Origin: Methylovulum sp.
GTDB taxonomy: Bacteria > Pseudomonadota > Gammaproteobacteria > Methylococcales > Methylomonadaceae
Reading direction: 5' to 3'
Assembly (NCBI GenBank): GCA_004299465.1
Contig: SCST01000780.1
Span: 1 to 6,376 of the forward strand
DNA length: 6,376 bases
Shown: one piece after another, positions 6,201 through 6,376 of the stretch
Numbering within the stretch: the first letter of the stretch is position 1
How the letters are laid out: the number at the start of each line of letters is the position of its first letter
Notes under the pieces: generated by a model
Seen by the model: only the letters and a program-made list of their open reading frames with translations
Told to the model about the DNA's origin: nothing
Database searches by the model: none
Translations under genes and position numbers: made by a program

Positions 6201-6376
6201 TCCTGTCGCGAACGCATCGGTTAAGGTCGCGTTGATGTTTAAATCACCGCCGGCTCTCAACGTTAAAAAACCCGGCAGCGTTTTATCGCCTTGCGCATCG
6301 GCATAGCGCCAGCCCAGTAAATCCCACGGGTTTGCGAGCGTTAAATCGCCGCCGGCGCGGATTTCAAGGCCCGGCA
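3231..6376 (-). CDS. Filamentous haemagglutinin-type exoprotein (DUF3739 type), N-terminus outside window
   Basis: The frame is open from the window edge (first full codon 6374-6372) to TAA 3233-3231, giving 1047 visible residues. A TTG near 6260 is only an internal Leu codon: the AGGDL repeats continue upstream of it (LEIRAGGDLTLANPWDL). The fragment is built from many 'AGGDL/AGGDV/AGGNI/AGRDI' turns, as expected for a right-handed beta-helix. 'FNQNVGTLGGGDVSV' and 'MPTTGKPFG'-like blocks are typical of this adhesin family. Visible residues about 693-808 form a helical, Leu/Lys-rich insert ending in 'ALFPDNDYQGDLSLVFSQIKTL'. About 861-968 is the conserved C-terminal block (GGGDIAIWSSKGNIDAGKGA, GSGIQTINP, 'GNVFLAAPAGIVDAG'). 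An Ala-rich then charged linker (about 979-1019) precedes a tail with Cys1033 and Cys1045. By family knowledge such proteins are exported by an outer-membrane TpsB partner and act at the surface in adhesion or biofilm. The TPS domain and partner are not in the window. Confidence 0.93.
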   Translation of the reverse strand, partial: PGLEIRAGGDLTLANPWDLLGWRYADAQGDKTLPGFLTLRAGGDLNINATLTDAFATGFIPGQSSTKLQDLLQPGLSWSYRLIAGGDVKLANSYLAPDPFGSGQKVNSQVMVRTGTGDIDIAAGGDIQFVANAGDPTAAAAVYTMGRPAEYTRGQLLSGAVLGLPAKLAGETDANYLNRLDAEQMNTLLRYGYFNETLLGLAFTIAEYPTDGGAIKLSAGGNIDGVNTGQEIGDWLVRSGVISDNNRPTAWGINISGDRTNTVNGISSKGKRSFNQNVGTLGGGDVSVEAGGDVRNLSVMLPTTGKPFGTLSDATNQWSANHTVINGGGDLQITAGNNIIGGEYYIGRGTGNLDAGGSVARSQGLLGAIVELGDGSFNINARQDVVIASVFNPTVLKQSGVLPSAAGSDSRFFTYGDAGAVNLNAIAGNVVMQNDSDAIRLSKNLDTSASSGFEYAVYPGSLHALALSGDIRIDHSMTLFPSAQGELELLAGRNIGTDSDAAQLININMSDADPAFLPSVDAPAQQFEGSLSDGLIRARERLDPSTPDATLIHAAVPLHSGDASTPAIIAKQGDIAFSSSSEVTFFLPQAADFIAGRDIVNLSLSGQNLALSDVTQVKAGRDIRFDALIDGDGIVQANDKQIELGGPGQLQIQAGRNISLGGSAGINTIGNTKNSALATSGAGIDLFAGINGQVDYAGFIDKYLSLGSNYLNNLQIIDNDGNVLVGLSPEEKRFILHLAPDTLKQKLLLDVLFNEIKLSALKAAAVSESERKALYRQGFDAIAALFPDNDYQGDLSLVFSQIKTLAGGGINIAAPGGEVNVGLAGKVGGISKGADELGIVAQQEGDVNAFSQGNFNVNQSRVFTMGGGDIAIWSSKGNIDAGKGAKSAISAPAPITSVDAKGNIITIFPPIVSGSGIQTINPQDKTKKQGNVFLAAPAGIVDAGEAGISGGNIVIAATAVVGASNISASGGSVGVPTAVSPPVTPAGAASAAASAAKQATQANEDSEDKSSDDERKKSAVSLLSVDIVGYGDCSVADVREGKAGCGG

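Overview
The window reads as chromosomal DNA of a Gram-negative bacterium, most likely a gammaproteobacterium. It carries outer-membrane and TonB-type functions, a signal peptide, moderately high GC, and short palindromic intergenic repeats of the kind common in gamma- and betaproteobacteria. A methanotroph-like relative (Methylococcales) would fit the repeat style and gene content, but nothing in the window proves it. All real genes lie on the minus strand, so the reading order runs from 6376 down to 1.

Region 1 (6376 to 3231) is the C-terminal 1047 residues of a very large filamentous-haemagglutinin-type exoprotein. Its N-terminus lies outside the window. It consists of repeated 'AGGDL/AGGNI/AGRDI' beta-helix turns, a helical insert, a conserved C-terminal block of the DUF3739 type, a disordered Ala-rich and charged linker, and a tail with a Cys-x11-Cys pair that could act as a surface anchor.

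Region 2 (3230 to 2658) is a 573-bp stretch without a credible gene, packed with repeats. It holds a 143-bp unit made of two perfect 32-bp inverted arms, a roughly 225-bp MITE-like palindromic element, and further loose copies of a 'TGCCCCAGAGGG' motif. A fragment of that motif also occurs inside the next gene, exactly at a domain junction.

Region 3 (2657 to 1) is a tightly packed three-gene operon. The first gene encodes an ExbB/TolQ-type proton-channel subunit whose N-terminus carries a signal peptide, a DUF2341 domain and a LamG/concanavalin-like domain. The second encodes an ExbD/TolR-type subunit (4-base ATGA overlap). The third encodes a TonB-like protein with a Pro-Glu-rich periplasmic stalk (2-base gap), cut by the window edge.

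Taken together, the operon should form an inner-membrane, proton-motive-force-driven motor with an unusual carbohydrate- or ligand-binding-like periplasmic head and a TonB-like arm reaching towards the outer membrane. Its position just downstream of a giant adhesin suggests, as an inference only, that the motor may energise secretion, surface display or release of the adhesin, or respond to an extracellular glycan.
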